This document shows, piece by piece, positions 1-12,200 of a stretch of 64,000 nucleotides of DNA. The translations under genes were made by a program, and so were the position numbers. The notes below the pieces were generated by a model. The model saw only the letters and a program-made list of their open reading frames with translations. It searched no databases and was not told the DNA's origin. Position 1 is the stretch's first letter. Each line of letters begins with the position of its first letter. Source of the DNA: Hemerocallis citrina (Eukaryota > Streptophyta > Magnoliopsida > Asparagales > Asphodelaceae); NCBI GenBank assembly GCA_017893485.1, contig CM030367.1, positions 84,512,853 to 84,576,852 of the forward strand, given 5' to 3'.

Positions 1-553
1 TCCACCTTCAAATCCTTCTCTGTGAGCACAGTTTCATCATCCTTACTGACTGCTCTCCTCGAGCCCGTCTCCCATCTCCCACATCAAGAACCTCTTCTTC
101 TCTGTCAAGGTAATGCTCGATTCGGGGGCTAGGTTTATAGCGAAGAAACTTAGGCCGAGGTGAGAGGTAGTTGTTCTTGGGATCATATGGAGGAAGAACA
201 GCAACCGCTTGGTGGTTCTTGATGATAGAGTCCGTCTTCTTCAAGCCACAACCACCCAACACTTCTTGAGAACCAAAACTCATCTCTGATTTCGCCTCGA
301 CCTCGTGAGTCCTCACACCTGCCTTGACTGGAAGCTTCAATGAATCAGAAACCGGAGTTATTAACTCATTCCTTTCTTGAAGAATCTTCTTTATCGGGGA
401 GACTGCAACCGCTTTGGAAGAAGCGGAGATCGTAGGTGACATGAAGTTCTTCGGCCCTTTTGAAGCGGAGACAACGGTGGATTTCAAGTTCACGGGCTTC
501 AAGAAGTTGGGGTCCTTGTTCTCGTTAAGGTCGAGCGAAGTGCGGGGAGACGA
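1..553 (-). pseudogene. Fragment of a plant gene cut by an LTR retrotransposon
   Basis: On the minus strand a reading frame is open from the retrotransposon edge at 553 to a stop at 8-10, about 180 codons. It has no ATG near the edge, so the start lies in sequence no longer adjacent. Visible are a segment with NFMSPTISA and a basic stretch PIKKILQERNEL, then a Pro/Tyr-rich motif PYDPKNNYLSPRPKFLRY followed by an acidic segment. I associate this arrangement, from memory, with uncharacterised plant proteins that have a C-terminal membrane region; no function is claimed. Near 35-75 the sense continues better in another frame (an acidic DDETVLTEKDLKV run), so there is at least one indel as well as the insertion. 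It is probably a dead 3' part of a host gene. Confidence 0.6.
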
Positions 554-1032
554 TGTAGCGCCCCAAATTTCTAATATAATAACTTAGAAAATACGTGGCA
601 CAATCCCAGCATCCACTTCAATGTAACATTAAACACAACCAACTCCACTAAAATTTTCAATTTTTATTACAACAATCTCCTACATAGCACAGCGGAATTT
701 AAAAACGTCTCAAATCAAAATTTTCTTTTATTCACAATACAGTCTTTTTACAACACTGCTTTACAAATTTACACAAAACTCTAATAAATCAATTTATCTC
801 AAAACTATCTCAAGCATCCAAACCTCCAATCTCTAAGCAACAACCTGCAACACATGAGGCTAGAGATGATCGCTAACCCCCAAAACTAAAGGGGTCAGCC
901 ATAAATGGTGTGAGTGACATAAAACAACAAACAATATAAATGAACATTAGTCATGAATCCTTAAACAACAGGTAGTAAACATGAATACATAAAATACGAT
1001 GTAGTAAGGAAAAGTAAACAACAAGTGAGACT

Positions 1033-1512
1033 TGTGGTGTGGGATATATCTCCGGAATTATCATGGTAGATTACTTGTGGTGTGGGATATATCTCCGGAA
1101 TTATCACGGTAATTACTTGTGGTGTGGGATTGATCTCCGGAATTATCGGGGTCGAGGCGACGCACATGTGGTATTCGTGTGATGAGGTCATTGCTTTCGG
1201 TGTGGGATGATCTCCGGAATTATCCAGGTAAAATACCTGAGGTGTGGGATCTATCTCCAGAATTATCGGGGCATGGGCTAATACTCACAGTTTATCTTTA
1301 TCTCGTAGTAGTCATCGTGACAGGATTAGTTGCATAGCGGGGGATTGAACCCTATGAAGTGAAGACGTTAAGGGCTTGCACCGAACCTATGTAGAGTGGG
1401 ATGCATAGACTTCGACAAGTACGCATTAGAGAGTCCGCATATACAATTTGTGATTTCTTGACTTGGTTTTCATGCATGTGAATTTCCTGTTTTCTACACA
1501 TGACACTTGGTT
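1033..1512. other. Inverted segment inside one LTR
   Basis: The sequence after gagact (ending 1032) and before agtaatctacc (from 1513) is the reverse complement of 18888-19324 in the partner LTR; both outer flanks match colinearly. The left copy is about 43 bp longer because it holds one more unit of a short repeat (tgtggtgtgggatatatctc followed by cggaattatc). The breakpoints lie at or within these repeats, which also occur in inverted orientation beside them (1513-1555), so recombination between inverted repeats is a plausible mechanism. Confidence 0.88.
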
Positions 1513-1924
1513 AGTAATCTACCGTGATAATTCCGGGGATTAAATCCCACACCGAAAGCCATACTGAGGTACTTGACCCATGTTCCCGTTCATCATATCA
1601 CCACTAGTGCCTATCCTTATTATTTTTGGGTTACTTAATTACTCAACGAATCTCCTAGAGTTGGTGTATCCTATCGGACTTAACTCAAAACTAAACAACT
1701 GAAATGCCTCAACAGGCCTCAACAAAATAACTCAACGCCGGTATACTAGGGTCACACGCATCCTCTAGAGACTCAAACTCAAATGTCTAAACCAACTTTC
1801 CACCATAAATAGCTCAACTGAATATCTTAAAATCATATGTTTAACAGAAGACAAAGTATAGACTAAAATATTTGAAGACTAATCATTCGGAAGAACATTC
1901 AAGTTTATGAAAACTCATCAGTAC

Positions 1925-2393
1925 CAGTCGACTTATTACTGTAGTAAGTCGACTGTCCAGAGGGGAAAAATATCCATGATTTTAAGAAAATAAGTTAAGT
2001 AATATAAGTTGACTTATAAAAGTCATAAGTTGACTTACCAGATCCTAAGTTGACTTATAAAAACATAAGTCGACTTACCAGATCATAAGTTGACTTATAA
2101 AAACATAAGTCGACTTACCAGAGAGAAATTCCAGAAATCTTTAAGAAAATATTCTAAGTGTTATAAGTCGACTTGCAAAGTCATAAGTTGACTTAAAAGA
2201 GAATATAATTCGACTTAAAAGGTCATAAGTCGACTTACCAGAGAAAAATCTACGATAACTTTGAAAAATAAATTCTAAGTGTATCAGTCGACTGAAAAGG
2301 GTCTAAGTCGACTGTCCAGAACGGATTTTCAAGAAAACTAAAGATCTAGCAGCTGGGTCGTACCAGTCGACTGAAAAGTCTACCAGTCGACTG
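1925..2393. repeat. Array of twin palindromic decamers (cagtcgactg / aagtcgactt)
   Basis: At least fifteen decamers of the form aagtYgactt or cagtcgactg occur here, mostly as pairs with 10-11 bp between them. Examples start at 1925/1946, 2285/2305 and 2364/2384. Many have TG in place of the central CG, as expected from loss of methylated CpG. The partner LTR has the same array at about 19737-20246, with one extra unit near 20040. Confidence 0.85.
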
Positions 2394-3496
2394 TCGGCCT
2401 ACAGTTTGCATAATTTAGGTCTGTACACAATAATCAAATTTGAGTTTTTCTAAAGATTCATTGTTTATGAAAATAATTCGTATTCAGGTAAAAATGACAA
2501 TCTCAAAGTATCCTCAGATTGGGTACATTACTCAAAACAACCCATGTCTCAAAACTCAAGTTCTCATGTTCTAAATTCCTAATTTTTCCATTAGGGTTTC
2601 TCAATACTGAATTTCTTTCACAACTCAAAACCAAAATCTGATTTGTAAACACAAGATCCAGATGCTCACCCATCCGATCATAACCATACTCAAATCTTAA
2701 ACATGCTTTCTAGCAATACAATTTTATAAACCAAGATTTACTCAACATTCTTAGATTTCACATACATGGTACAAACAACAACCTTTGCATCGTTCTCATG
2801 CAAAATACTAAATAACTTACATGCCAAACAAACAACACAACAATCGTTCACATAAAACATACATAAAGCAAAACAACATGTCACTCACCTTAAATGAAGA
2901 AATCCCTTGACAAGAAGTCCCTTCCTTTGTGAGATCCAAAATCCTCTCCCAAGTTCTCCAATAAAATAATAAAGCTTTATGTTTTTGCAGCAAAAGACGG
3001 CTGCGAATTTCCTTTTAAATATCCAGGAAGGAGTTTAGGGTTTTACCCACTTTGCAAAATAATCCCTTCAAAATACAACTTTATATATATAGCTCTATTC
3101 TTGAAAATTCAATAAAATTCATTTAAATTAGGATTTAAAAGTAAAATATAATCCTAAATCTCAACCGGTACTATTCAAAACGTTCAGAAAGTATATTTTA
3201 CATTTTAACCCCTAAAAATGATAAATTTGCAAAAAGGTCCTTCTTTTCTCAAAATTTGCAAATAGTTCCAATTAATTTCAGAAAAATCTGGAAAAATACT
3301 AAATAAATTCCAAATATTAAATAATGATTTTTCATGAAGAAAACTTGACTTTCAAACTTCTCAAGAAAGTATTTGCACGTGTTTTACACGTGTAAAAAGA
3401 TAAATTTTTCTGAAAATATTCATAAATTCTCCAAAAATCATTTTAGTCATTTATAAACCTTTAAAAATAATATTTTAAAAAATACAGGGTTCTACA

Positions 3497-3509
3497 TCAC
3501 TCCCTCCTT
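3497..3509 (-). other. Polypurine tract of the Tekay-type element
   Basis: Immediately inside the 3' LTR the minus strand reads aaggagggagtga, then TGTAGA of the LTR. Position and composition fit the plus-strand primer site of an LTR retrotransposon. Confidence 0.75.
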
Positions 3510-3701
3510 AGAAGAGTTCTGTCCTTAGAACAACTACTTATGAGTCCAAACCACAAACCAACAAAGGAAACAATATCTCATAAATAGAACATAGTCCAAA
3601 CAATTGCATACGATAACACAATCATAATAGAAGGAATACAACTTAACTCAATCAATGGTACAAACATTCAAAAGAATCACAATCATATAAAAGAAATACA
3701 C

Positions 3702-6700
3702 TCATACAAAAAGCTCAGAGAAATTCTTCTGCATGCGATCCTCTGGCTCCCAAGTAGCATTCTCGAACTGCTGATTCCTCCACAATACCTTGACCATAGG
3801 TATCACCTTGCTCCTAAGAACTTTCTCCCTACGATCAACGATCTCAACAGGCTGTTCCTTGTAACTCAAGTTCACCTGTAGATCTTCAGGAACCTCTACC
3901 AACTGATGATTCTGATCTGGCACATACTTCCTCAACAACGACACATGAAATACATCATGCACTTGTGCCAACTCCTCTGGAAGCTTCAATCTATATGCTG
4001 TCTTGCCAATCCGCTCCATGATCCTGTATGACCCAATATACCTTGGCGCCAACTTGCCTCCCTTACCAAACCTGATTACTCCTTTGGTCGGAGACACCTT
4101 GAGGAAAACTGCATCCCCAACCTCAAACTCCAAGTCTCTTCGTCAAGTATCAGCATAACTCTTCTGCCGACTCTGAGCCTCGACCAACCTCTTGCGAATC
4201 AGCTCAATCTGCTCCGATGTCTGCTCCACGATCTCAGGACCATACATCTGCCTCTCGCCAACCTTGTACCAACAAACAGGTGTCCTGCACCTCCGCCCGT
4301 ACAAAGCCTCATACGGTGCCATTCCAATACTCGCATGGTAACTGTTGTTATAAGCAAACTCTACCAATGCTAAGTATCTCTCCCAAGTACCACCAAAATT
4401 CATAACACAAGCCCTCAGCATATCTTCCAGCACTCGATTCACCCTCTCCATCTGACCATCAGTCTGTGGATGAAACACGGTACTGAAATCAGTTCTGGTG
4501 CCTAAAGCTGCTTGTAGGCTCTTCCAAAACCTTGAAGTGAACCTTGTATCTCTGTCGGATACAATCGACACAGGAACTCCATGAAGTCTCACAATTTCAC
4601 CAATGTACAACTCAGCCAATTTCTCCATCGACCAAGTAATCTTCATGGCTAGAAAGTGAGCCGACTTAGTCAAACGGTCCACGATAACCCAAATCGAGTC
4701 ATTGCCCTTCGAACTCCTCGGCAAACCCGTGATGAAATCCATACTGATATTCTCCCATTTCCACTCCGGAATGGGCAACGGCTGTAACAAACCTTCAGGT
4801 CTCTGATTTTCTGCTTTGATCTGCTGACAAGTCAGACACCTTGCCACGAAATCTGCCACATCCCTCTTCATACCAGACAACCAAAAGTGATGTTTGATGT
4901 CCCTGTACATCTTCGTGCCTCCTGGATGAACTGACAACAAGGTACTGTGTGCTTCTTGCAAGATACTATCTCTCAAATCTGCATTATCTGGAACACACAA
5001 CCTCTCACCCAACCAAAGAATTCCATCTTGGACACGAAACTCTGATAGCCTGCCCTATGAAACCTGTTGCAACATCTTCTGAATCTCTGAGTCTGATTTC
5101 TGACCTTCCACAATCCTCTCTCTCAAGGACGGCTGCAGCCTCAACTGAGCCAAAGATACCCCTAATCCTTGCAGCACCACCTCGATACCTGCCTGATCGA
5201 TCTCTGCTGCCAACTCACTTCGAGTAGTGATCAAACTTGATAAACTACTCTTCCTGCTAAGTCCATCAGCCACACATTCACCTAGCCCGGATAATACTTG
5301 ATCTCGGGACGAATGTCTTCCAAAACTTCCAACCACCTTCTCTGCCGAAGATTTAGATCCTTCTGTTGATAAATGTACTTCAGGCTCTTGTGGTCAGTAT
5401 ACATGTTAACCTTCTCACCATAAACATAATGCCTCTACTGCTTCAAGGCATAAATGATAGCTGCTAGCTCCAAATCATGCGTCGGATAATTCTTCTCATA
5501 CGGACGCAATTGCCTCGAACCATAAGCAATAACCTTGCCTTCTTGCATCAAGACACAACCAAACCTCTAAGAGACGCATCACTGAAGATATCATAATCCT
5601 TCCCAGCTTGTGGCAAAGCTAAGATAGGTGCAGTAGTTAACCTCTCCTTTAACACAAGGAATCTCTCCTCACACTTATCAGTCCATGAAAATGCCACATT
5701 CTTCCGGGTCAAACCTGTCGAAGGAACTGCAATCTGAGAATAACCTTGGATGAACCTCCTGTAGTAACCAGCTAAACCCAAGAAACTTTTGACTTCCTTC
5801 ACAGACGTTGGCCTGGGCCAATCCTTCACTGCTTCAACTTTCTGAGGATCAGTGGCCACTCCCTCCTTAGAAAGGATATGACCAAGGAAAGCTACCTCAG
5901 ACTTCCAAAACTCACACTTCGACAACTTGGCATACAAGCCATGCTCCTGCAATTTCTATAATACTGCTGTCAAGTGCGTAGAATGCTCCTCCTCTGACTT
6001 CGAATACACCAAAATATCGTCGATGAAAACCACTACGAAGGAGTCAATAAATGGCCTCAAAACCCGATTCATCATATCCATGAAAACTGCTGGCGCATTC
6101 GTCAACCCGAATGGCATTACCAAAAACTCATAGAGTCCATGACGAGTCCTAAAAGCTGTCTTACTCACATCTTCCTCCTTGACTCGAACCTGATGATGCC
6201 CTGATCTCAAATCAATCTTCGAAAACACTGCTGCTCCTCGAAGCCTGTCGAACAAATCATCAATCCGTGGCAGTGGATACTTATTCTGAATAGTCACCCT
6301 ATTCAACTCCCGGTAGACAATGCACATCCTCATTGACCCATCCTTCTTCTTGACTAACAGCACTGGCGCTCCCCACGGAGAAGAACTCGGCCTAATAAGC
6401 CCTTTGCTCAACAGCTCCTTAATCTGCTTCTTCACTTTATCTTGCTCTACAGGTGCCATCCTGTACGGAGCCTTAGAAATCGGCGCACTCCCCGGCTGAA
6501 CATTGATGCAAAACTCCACATCTCTCTACGGCGGTAATCCTAGAAAATCATCCAAGAACACCTTAGGAAAAATCTCGGACAACCGGTATGCCCTTGACTT
6601 CATCTGGAATTGCCATCTTGGATACCATTGCAGCCACCTTCGAAATCTTCTTCCCTTGGAAAGTCACTACAGGTCCACCTGGTGTTTTCACCAACACCTC

Positions 6701-6857
6701 CTTCTGCTTGCATTCAATTGTGGCATCATATATTGCCATCCAATCAATGCCCACGATGACATCCACACCCAAGACGTGCAGCTCGATCAAATCAATACCG
6801 AACAACCTGCCACCAATCTCGATATCACAGCCCTCGTAATATCGATCAGCGATCAAT
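3702..6857 (-). pseudogene. Decayed pol of the Tekay-type element: protease C-part, RT, RNase H, integrase, chromodomain
   Basis: In element order: the protease remainder (6563-6857), RT (5956-6519) with [11 protein letters not shown], the RT/RNase H connection (5548-5952), RNase H remnants (about 5055-5540), integrase (4143-5012) with an HHCC zinc region, DFITGLP and SDRDTRF, then a 143-codon end (3702-4133) whose last ~50 residues are chromodomain-like (VLWRNQQFENATWEPED). Pieces are separated by in-frame stops and shifts, for example at 4134-4142, 5013-5054 and near 6520. A functional polyprotein would copy the RNA and insert the cDNA, with the chromodomain steering integration; this copy cannot make it. 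Confidence 0.9.
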
Positions 6858-6862
6858 TCTTC

Positions 6863-8534
6863 TGTTGTTGGTTTCTAGCTACCTAAATAAATAGACTAAC
6901 TAGACACAAATTATAAAACCTCGCAAGTGCACGAATCGTTTATAGAATCGTAGTAATAGCAAGGGTCGATCCCACAGAGATTGTAGACTTCGACTTACTA
7001 ATCAATAAAACTAATAATAAAAATGAATAAGAGTTGTTATAATATTCTAAAAGAACTAAAAGATTAAAACTAAGATGAGAGGTGTTGAATCACAAATATC
7101 TCTTGAATAGTTGGGTTGTTGATCTCCACCAATAGTTAGTAATGCTAAGTTGCCTTCTGAATTTACTTCTAATTACTCATGTTTGTTCACCTTGAGGGCA
7201 TGGTATCTACTCCTTAAAGTATTGTTTCCCTAAGCAAAGAATTAGGCATGGTATCTACTCTAATTCGTTTCTTCCCCTAAGTATTTTAGCATGGTATCTA
7301 CTAAGTTATACTTAACAAAAGCATAAGAACAGTGGAAACGAACAAACACTTAAAGTTCTAGAAATTGGTATCAGATCTAGTTCCTTTAAGTTGATTGAAC
7401 CAAGAATCCTAAAGATTCCCTTGTTACAAATTACGAGCACGAGATACGGATCGTCTCAATATGCTCATATAACAGATTCAGATTTCTAACTCACAAACTT
7501 GATAATATCAGATTCTGTATGGCAGTCGACTGGCTCTCACCTTCAGTCGACTGTACTTATAACTCCTGAACAAGTTTGACTGTTATCAATCTATATCAAT
7601 TCAATTAGATTCAATCAATAAGTAAAATAGAAGGATTCAAAAGAACATAGCACTACATAACTACGGCTTCGATCTACCCAACTATGAAATTAGTTCCATA
7701 TAATAATACTTTTATTGCTTAACAAGTTCAAATACATGATCAACATCACAGAATAAAGAGAGAAGAAATAAACTAATGGATTCCGGCAATAGAGTCAACT
7801 GGCTGTCACACAGTCAACTGCCTTCGAGTACTGGTTCACCTCTTCCCCTTCTTCGATGATGATGGAATGAAGCACTGGTTGATGACTTGATGGTTGGGAA
7901 TTCTAAGATTAAGTTGCGTCCAAGAGATAGATGCCTCCTGCTATAGATGATCTTTTCTGATATTTATAGAGTACCGCTGAGAATTAGGGTTTCCCCTTTT
8001 TTAGGGGAAAAATCTTCTTGATTTGATATTTATGTCTTTCTCTTTTTTCTTTCCTTCCTTATCTGTTCACCACGTGCTTTTGCCAATTTCCAGTCTTTAG
8101 ATTTGATTCGTTGCATAAGATCTAGATTTAAATAGATTTGAAATTAGATTTGGGTGAATCTTCGAATATCTTATCTGTTTACTCCGCCGCAGACCAGTCG
8201 ACTTATCTTCGAACCAGTCGACTGAGTCGAGACTCCTGAAGATTTCATAATTGTTCAGACCAGTCGACTGTCTTTTGGGAGTGAGTCGACTGTGTCGAGA
8301 GTTGTGGAAAATCAGCTTCTCTTGTCCAGTCGCCTGTGTTGGGGAACCAGTCGACTGATCCTCTGCAGTTTGCTGTGTATTGTCCTTGAAGTCCTAAATC
8401 TGCTTCGTTTTTCTGTTATAAGCTGTTTCCTATGGAAAAGAGAAAATAGGAGTTAAATACCACATATAGAGCTTTTAAATGTCTAATTATAACAAGATTA
8501 TTGCTCTAGAAAGTGAATAATATTGTGTTCATCA
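6863..8534 (-). repeat. 3' LTR of the Athila-type element
   Basis: Begins tgttgttgg and ends gttcatca on the plus strand, matching 15178-16849 nearly base for base. Paired decamers start at 7523/7544, 8195/8215, 8261/8283 and about 8326/8347, plus a deaminated pair near 7792/7811. The interior inner flank (8535 on) gives a G-rich tract, gggggtatt on the minus strand, as polypurine tract. Confidence 0.92.
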
Positions 8535-8829
8535 AATACCCCCAAACTTAGATTTTGCTTGTCCTCATGCAAACTAAAATTATGAATAGGGAGAATAATA
8601 ATCACAATAGACTCAACCACCAAGATTTCTTATTATGTGGACATCAGCATAGAAAGGTATAAACAATTTCAGACAAAGTAAAATTAAACATATCCACTTT
8701 CTCTAGTGCAATTGTTCAGTCATAATCCCCAAACTTAATCATATTTGTCATGCGATTAATGTAGTTATAGTATGCAACTACTCAGTCTGTGATTATCCCT
8801 TTTTTCTACTACAAACCGAGTAGCAAACT

Positions 8830-8865
<36 letters not shown>

Positions 8866-9535
8866 TTAGTCTCTTCTCTAAAGATGTCACTTGCCTTTTG
8901 ACGCGAATGCGAAACATTTGTGATGTATCCACCCGGTTACTCAACAAGTCACAAACTCTAAAGTGCTTTGCATACTCATATTTTGAGTTGCCGTTTGACG
9001 TAAAGGTAAACATTGGTGATGAATACCCCTAGTTACTAAGCACTCAAAACATTGGAGTAGATTGACTTTATTCAAATATATATATATATATATATATATA
9101 TTTTATCACTCTATTTACTTAAACTCAATTTAGGACTAGATCTAAAGGGAATAATCATCAGAAAAAGCATCACATTTGTTTATTATGTATAATCGCATGG
9201 CTTCTATAACTTCGTAGGGAATTATGAAACTCAACAATCCTAAAGTAAATGAGTATCCTTCTTCTTACTTTATAAGAAATTGTTTATCCTAAAAAAAATT
9301 CAAATATAAATGACCCTAATACCCCAAAGCTTAGATGGAACATTGTCCTCAATGTTCGAATATAAAAATAGGCATGTGTCACCATCTAGTAAGGAGATAC
9401 TGAAAATAAAAAGAACTAAAAGAAAAATAATGAATAACTGAAAGCAAATAAAGGAAAGTGTAAATACTCCCCTGAAAAATTGGGTTGCCTCCCAATAAGC
9501 GCTGTGTTTTCTGTCTTCAGCTAGACATGATGAGT
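8535..9535. other. Non-coding 3' region of the Athila-type element
   Basis: Between integrase and the 3' LTR there is about 1 kb without a convincing gene. It contains a homopolymer T run (8834-8862), a TA run near 9080-9100, and a minus-strand 79-codon frame (9300-9539) without recognisable domains. Athila elements often carry an env-like gene in this position; I see none here. Confidence 0.6.
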
Positions 9536-12200
9536 TCATGCGATGTATGGAATGGTTTGAAGATTCACATCTTCCTCTTGTAGTTCTAGACTCATCTCTA
9601 TGTATGGCTTCGCTCTATGTCCATTCACCTTGAATGTTTGATTTTTTTCTTCGCTGTGAACTTCCAGTGCTCCATGTGGAAAGACTTTTGTGACAATATA
9701 TGGTCCATACCATCGTGACTTAAGCTTGCCTGGAAAGAGTCTTAATCTTGAGTTGTAGATCAATACCTTTTGTCCTTCATAAAACTCCTTCCTTGCTAAT
9801 TGTTTATCATGGTATAACTTAGTCCTTTCCTTGTATAGCTTGGCATTTTCATATGCATCGTGCCTCAATTCTTCAAGCTCATTTAGTTGCAATCTCCTTT
9901 TGTCACCTGCCTGTTTCATATCAAAATTGTACTTTTTGATAGCCCAATAAGCTTTGTGTTCTAATTCTACCGGCAGATGACATGCTTTTCCAAAGACCAA
10001 ACGGTATGGTGACATGCCAATGGGTGTCTTGAAAGCAGGTTCTGTAGGCCCATAAGGCATCGTTCAAGCGTAGTGACCAATCCCTTCTGCTTGTATTGAC
10101 TGTCTTTTCCAAGATGCTCTTGATCTCTCTATTGCTAAGCTCCACCTGTCCACTGGTTTGAGGATGATAAGGGGTCCCCACTCTATGTGTAATACCATAC
10201 TTCTTCATTAAAGAAGCAAATGGAAAGTTGTTGAAATGGCTCCCTCCATCACTAATTATCGCTCGTGGTGTACCAAACCTAGTGAAAATGTTCTCCTGCA
10301 AGAACTTGACAACAACTTTGTGATCATTAGTTTTTGAGGGGACAGCCTCGACCCATTTAGACACATAATCTACACCAACAAGAATATATAAATAACCAAA
10401 TGAGTTAGGAAAAGGACCCATGAAGTCGATTCCCCAAACATCAAAAAGCTCGATTACTTGTATGTTGTGCAGTGGCATTTGATTTCTAGAAGAGATGTTG
10501 CATGTCCTTTGGCATTTGTCGCAAGTCCTGCAAAAAGAAAAAGCATCTTTGAATACATTAGGCCAATAAAAACCAGATTGCAATACCTTTAGTGCTGTTC
10601 TTTTTGGTCCAAAATGTCCTCCACAGGCATATTGGTGGCAGTGTTGTAGAACACTCATTTGTTCTTCGTCTGCCACACATCTTCGTATAATTTGATCAGG
10701 GCAGAATTTGAATAGATAAGGGTCATCCCAATAAAAGTGTTTGCACAGAGCCACCAATCTTTTCCTTTCTTGATGTGTCATACCTGGAGGGAAAACATGA
10801 GCAGTTAGAAAATTGACAATATCAGCAAACCATGGGAGCTGTTCGGAGAGACAAGTCGACTGGTTTAAGGACCAGTCGACTGCCCCGAGAGATTGCACAT
10901 TGATTTCAAATAGTTGTTCATCTGGGAAATTTTCATTCAGCGGGGGCACATTTCTCTCTTCCTCGTGCAGTAATCTGGACATGTGATCTGCCACAACATT
11001 GTCGCTTCCTTTCTTGTCTCTAATCTCAAGATCGAATTCTTGAAGCAACAGCACCCATCTGATTAACCTAGGCTTAGCATCCTTTTTAGCAAACAAATAT
11101 CTCAAGGCAGCATGGTCAGTAAAAACAATAACTTTAGACCCAATTAAGTATGATCTAAACTTCTCTACAGCAAAAATAACAGCTAACATTTCTTTTTCAG
11201 TAGTGGAATAATTTAGTTGTGCATCGTTTAAAGTTCGAGAAGCATAGTAGATAACATGAGGTTTCTTATTGATTCGTTGACCTAAAACAGCCCCTAAAGC
11301 ATAATCACTTGCATCACACATAAGCTCGAAAGGATGGCTCCAATCTGGTGCCATGACTATAGGTGCAGAAATGAGAAGATTTTTCAATGTATTAAAAGCA
11401 TTTGTACATTCTTTTGTCCATACAAACTCAACATCCTTAGCCAACAAGTTACAAAGGGGTTTGGAGATTTTTGAAAAATCTTTTATGAGTCTTCTATAAA
11501 ACCCCGCATGTCCTAGAAAACTCCTAACACCCTTAACTGTAGTGGGAGGGGGTAGTTTCGATATTATATCGATTTTTGCTTTGTCTACCTCTATTCCTCT
11601 TTTGGACACCACATGTCCCAACACAATACCTTGTTGTACCATAAAATGGCACTTTTCCCAATTCAGCACTAAATTGCATTCTTCACATCTTTTAAGCACA
11701 AGCTGCAAATGGTTAAGGCATTCATCAAAACAAGATCCAAAAACACTAAAATCATCCATAAATACCTCGATGAACCTTTCCACCATGTCTGAAAATATGC
11801 TCATCATGCATCTTTGAAATGTTGCTGGTGCGTTGCACAATCCAAACGGCATCCTCCTGTAAGCAAAAGTACCAAAAGGACATGTAAAAGTGGTTTTTTC
11901 TTGATCTTCTGGAGCAATAGCAATTTGATTATAGCCACTATAGCCATCTAAGAAACAGTAATGACTATATCCTGCTAATCTTTCTAACATTTGATCAATA
12001 AAAGGAAGAGGGAAGTGATCTTTCCTAGTTTCATTATTCAATTTCCTATAGTCAATGCATACCCTCCATCCTGTGATTACTCTTGTTGGGATAAGTTCAT
12101 TCTCGTCATTTGTTACCACTGTAACTCCACTTTTCTTAGGAACTACATGTATAGGACTTGCCCATTTGCTATCTGAGATAGGGATAGATGATGCCAACAT
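9536..12200 (-). pseudogene. Athila pol: reverse transcriptase, RNase H, integrase (two frameshifts)
   Basis: The 759-codon frame 9921-12200 holds RT ([18 protein letters not shown] as catalytic Asp-Asp), RNase H ([12 protein letters not shown]), an HHCC integrase zinc region ([10 protein letters not shown] to CDKCQRTC), then [18 protein letters not shown] and [10 protein letters not shown], giving the integrase D, D and E. The true frame enters from gag-protease by an indel near 12185: gag ends in a wrong-frame PYLR while the expected ISDSKWASP follows in this frame. Near 10045 a second shift moves the integrase C-terminus (after LWAYRT) into the 9536-10060 frame, which ends at about residue 174. 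A twin decamer at 10853-10882 is translated in the linker between RNase H and integrase ([10 protein letters not shown]). Confidence 0.9.

Larger units (their letters stand above)
554..3496 (-). repeat. 3' LTR of the Tekay-type element
   Basis: About 2.94 kb and nearly identical along most of its length to 18407-21330. It is bounded by tgtagc at 554 and tctaca at 3496 (plus strand). It holds a block of repeats containing ggaattatc (1033-1560), an array of palindromic decamers (1925-2393) and AT-rich sequence. One block (1033-1512) is inverted relative to the other LTR. Few substitutions separate the two LTRs, so insertion was evolutionarily recent. Confidence 0.92.

Noticed and set aside
1925..2393. 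CRISPR-like array
   Set aside because: Repeats are 10-bp palindromes with irregular larger spacing in a plant LTR; there are no unique 30-bp spacers and no cas genes.
9300..9539. Possible env-like gene of Athila
   Set aside because: 79 codons with hydrophobic run but no signal peptide start, no coiled coil and no similarity I recognise to Athila envelope-like proteins.
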